Shown: in pieces, positions 43,119-45,187 of the stretch
Layout: every line of letters begins with the position of its first letter
Numbering within the stretch: the stretch's first letter is position 1
Assembly: GCA_021813405.1 (NCBI GenBank)
Contig: JAKAKS010000012.1
Location: forward strand, 1 to 45,187
DNA: 45,187 nt
Direction of reading: 5' to 3'
DNA from: Nitrospirota bacterium
GTDB taxonomy: Bacteria > Nitrospirota > Thermodesulfovibrionia > Thermodesulfovibrionales > JdFR-88
Notes under the pieces: model-generated
What the model saw: only the letters and a program-made list of their open reading frames with translations
What the model was told of the DNA's origin: nothing
Databases searched by the model: none
Translations under genes and position numbers: made by a program

Positions 43119-44825
43119 ATGCCTAAAGGTATCCGAATCGCTCTGATTTATTTTTCATTGGCAGTAGTCACATTGGCAGCTTTTTGGAATGTCACTCGCG
43201 CGGATTACATTAATTATGACGATTCAGCCTATATCACCGGGAACATCAATATACAAAAAGGCATTACTCCAACATCGATAAAGTGGGCGTTCACAACCGG
43301 CTACCAATCCAACTGGCATCCGCTTACGTGGATTTCCCACATGCTCGATTTTCAGCTCTTCGGATTAAACCCGCACGGCACCCACATAGTCAACCTCTTA
43401 TTTCATATTACAAATGCTCTATTGCTGCTTTTTATTTTCTACCGGCTGACAGGGGCTGTGTGGCGGAGCGCATTTGTTGCCGCGCTTTTTGCTTTGCACC
43501 CCTTGCATGTTCAGTCAGTTGCCTGGGCTTCAGAGCGCAAAGACGTCCTGTCCACCTTTTTCTTTATGCTGACAGTAATTGCGTATTGCAGGCATACCGA
43601 GCGCCCAACATTAAAGCGGTATATAATGATCATTTTATTTTTCACTCTGGGGCTGATGGCAAAGCCAATGCTTGTGTCGCTCCCCTTTGTCCTTTTACTT
43701 CTGGATTACTGGCCCCTCCAGCGCTTCGCATTCGAAGCCATTCCTGGACGCAATCAAAAAAGATTTCCCGTCTTTTTTTTGATTTTAGAAAAAATCCCGC
43801 TATTTCTACTGGCCGCGCTATCGAGCGCTGTAACATACATGGTCCAGAAAAAAGGGGGGTCCGTTTACACGCTTACCTCCTTACCGCTTACCTCCAGGCT
43901 ATCAAACGCATTTGTATCTTATATGATCTACATTCAAAAAACGATTTGGCCGAATGGCCTGGCTGTTTTTTACCCTTTTCCAAAATTTCTTCCGAAATGG
44001 GAGATTGCAGGCGCAGTTGTGGTTTTTTCCCTGACGACCCTGGCAACCCTCCTGCTTTCAAAGAGATTTAAATATTTGACGGTTGGATGGTTTTGGTACT
44101 TGATAACGCTTGTGCCTGTTATCGGGCTGGTACAGGCCGGGGCGCAGGCCAGGGCGGACCGTTACACGTATGTTCCTCTTATAGGGCTTTTCATAATGGC
44201 TGCATGGGGCATCCCGGAGCTTACGAACAAATTGCACATCCCCCCAAAAGCCCTTGCCGCGCCCGCGGTGCTGGCGCTGGCCTGCCTTTCTGTAGCCACA
44301 TGGGACCAGGCCGCGTACTGGCAAAACAGCATGTCATTGTTTGGACATGCTGTGAAGGTAACAAATAATAATTATCTAGCCTATACTCTACGCGGCAACG
44401 CATACAAGACAATGGGCGATAACCGGCGGGCAATTCAGGATTACAATACAGCCATAAAAATCAAGAATGATTATTATCTATCATATTACAATCGGGCATT
44501 TGCTTATTCGAATATAGGAGATTACGCCCATGCGGTTCAGGATTATAAAAAAACCCTTAAAATCAATCCTAAAATAGGCAGCATATTTTATTTTTACAGC
44601 CGGGGATATGCCTATGAGGCCATTGGGAATTACGTACAGGCAAGTAGTGATTTCAGCAGGGTTGCCGAGATCGCACCCCGGTTTGCGCAAGCTTATGTTC
44701 AAAGGGCAATTGCTTACAGCAAGCTTGGCTACCCACAAAAGGCCTATGCCGATATGCGGACAGCGGCCGCATTGGGCAACAAGGCCGCCCAGGTCTTTCT
44801 AATCAAACGCGGTGTTAGATGGTAA
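43119..44825 (+). CDS. Membrane protein with GT-C-like domain and C-terminal TPR repeats
   Basis: The 568-residue protein has about nine membrane helices in residues 8-410. The N-terminal loop holds N-Y-D-D-S-A-Y-I-T-G-N and S-N-W-H-P-L-T-W-I-S-H-M-L-D, then L-H-P-L-H-V-Q-S-V-A-W-A-S-E-R-K-D. These signatures belong to TMTC-like O-mannosyltransferases and their bacterial relatives; the acidic D-D would be the catalytic region. The C-terminal part has three or four TPR units (A-Y-T-L-R-G-N-A-Y-K-T-M-G-D, Y-Y-N-R-A-F-A-Y-S-N-I-G-D-Y and similar). Its promoter and start region are nearly identical to those of the next gene. Protein glycosylation is a plausible but unproven role. Confidence 0.82.
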   Translation: MPKGIRIALIYFSLAVVTLAAFWNVTRADYINYDDSAYITGNINIQKGITPTSIKWAFTTGYQSNWHPLTWISHMLDFQLFGLNPHGTHIVNLLFHITNALLLLFIFYRLTGAVWRSAFVAALFALHPLHVQSVAWASERKDVLSTFFFMLTVIAYCRHTERPTLKRYIMIILFFTLGLMAKPMLVSLPFVLLLLDYWPLQRFAFEAIPGRNQKRFPVFFLILEKIPLFLLAALSSAVTYMVQKKGGSVYTLTSLPLTSRLSNAFVSYMIYIQKTIWPNGLAVFYPFPKFLPKWEIAGAVVVFSLTTLATLLLSKRFKYLTVGWFWYLITLVPVIGLVQAGAQARADRYTYVPLIGLFIMAAWGIPELTNKLHIPPKALAAPAVLALACLSVATWDQAAYWQNSMSLFGHAVKVTNNNYLAYTLRGNAYKTMGDNRRAIQDYNTAIKIKNDYYLSYYNRAFAYSNIGDYAHAVQDYKKTLKINPKIGSIFYFYSRGYAYEAIGNYVQASSDFSRVAEIAPRFAQAYVQRAIAYSKLGYPQKAYADMRTAAALGNKAAQVFLIKRGVRW

Positions 44826-44913
44826 AAATTTTCGTTAAGTATATAGGCCAATATGCCGTACTTTTTAATCCTGCATCCCAGTTCCTCTGCGACGTTGACA
44901 ACTGATACGTTTC

Positions 44914-44943
44914 TTGACAATCCCGTCCCTCTTTACTTATTCT
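44914..44943 (+). promoter_or_regulatory. Promoter of the second TPR membrane gene, leaderless
   Basis: TTGACA (44914-44919), an 18-bp spacer and TATTCT (44938-44943) are followed by GAGATTT and the GTG start. The spacer shares 15 of 18 bases with that at 43088-43105, showing the promoter was duplicated with the gene. Confidence 0.75.
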
Positions 44944-44950
44944 GAGATTT

Positions 44951-45187
44951 GTGTCCAAAGGTATCCGAATCGCGCTCATTTATCTTTCCCTTGCCGTTGC
45001 CACGTTCATCTCGTTCTGGAACGTAACACATTCAAATTTCATTAATTATGACGACCCCCGCTACATAACCGGGAACGCCCACATACAAAAGGGCATTACC
45101 CTCCGGTCGATACGCTGGGCGTTCACAACCGGGTATGAGTCCAACTGGCATCCGCTTACATGGATTTCACATATGATTGATTTCCAG
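44951..45187 (+). CDS. Second TMTC-like membrane-TPR protein, cut by window edge
   Basis: From a GTG start the frame stays open for 79 codons to the last base. The product aligns with the start of the preceding gene: S-K-G-I-R-I-A-L-I-Y-L-S-L-A-V-A-T, N-Y-D-D-P-R-Y-I-T-G-N, G-I-T-L-R-S-I-R-W-A-F-T-T-G-Y, S-N-W-H-P-L-T-W-I-S-H-M. It is a tandem paralogue differing at about a quarter of positions, so the duplication is not recent. The promoter directly abuts the GTG. The remainder lies outside the window. Confidence 0.85.
   Translation, partial: MSKGIRIALIYLSLAVATFISFWNVTHSNFINYDDPRYITGNAHIQKGITLRSIRWAFTTGYESNWHPLTWISHMIDFQ

Overview
The window looks like chromosomal DNA of a Gram-negative, probably anaerobic bacterium. 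Two lipopolysaccharide heptosyltransferases point to an outer membrane. A mercury-methylation pair (hgcA, hgcB), a split F-type ATP synthase operon and a glnK-amt-amt cluster fit the Nitrospirota/Desulfobacterota range. This placement is inferred from gene content; there is no rRNA or marker tree in the window. Most genes are moderately GC-rich. The first 2.4 kb is clearly more AT-rich around a reverse transcriptase and looks acquired.

Layout. 1-2449: the end of an IS66-family element (tnpB, tnpA), a reverse transcriptase lacking its C-terminus next to it, and a gene-poor stretch with REP-like repeats. 2450-3862: a small thioredoxin-like gene with an in-frame TGA and a SECIS-like hairpin, an S24-type repressor that has lost its catalytic serine, and a divergent Mor-like activator. 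3882-7291: cysK, then convergently a radical SAM protein, a DUF3786 protein and a cupin. 7387-10666: one transcription unit encoding a RuBisCO-like protein, a cupin, HgcA and HgcB. 10971-16665: an operon of a ROK sugar kinase, lepA, lepB, a small membrane protein, ribE and ribBA. 17087-23656: small or decayed genes, a secreted HNH nuclease, ftsK and a YeiH-type transporter. 23671-28596: lipopolysaccharide core genes, including a WaaF-GmhB fusion, and a multipass membrane protein. 28659-34445: ATP synthase b'-b-delta-alpha-gamma-beta-epsilon (a and c are not here). 34881-37822: TIM-barrel proteins, a MidA-like methyltransferase and an FmdB-type zinc ribbon. 37943-43054: amt, amt, glnK and a divergent PAS-GAF histidine kinase. 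43119-45187: two tandem paralogous membrane-TPR proteins, the second cut by the window edge.

How they fit together. The most striking unit is RuBisCO-like protein-cupin-hgcA-hgcB. It joins a likely methylthioadenosine-to-isoprenoid shunt, which releases methanethiol, to the corrinoid and ferredoxin proteins that methylate mercury. The first two genes and the last two genes each overlap by four bases. Other notable points are the candidate selenoprotein, repeated CAAAAATG operators in front of both glnK and amt, a set of genes whose -10 box lies 6-8 nt before the start codon (probably leaderless mRNAs), and a promoter spacer sequence shared by three distant genes.
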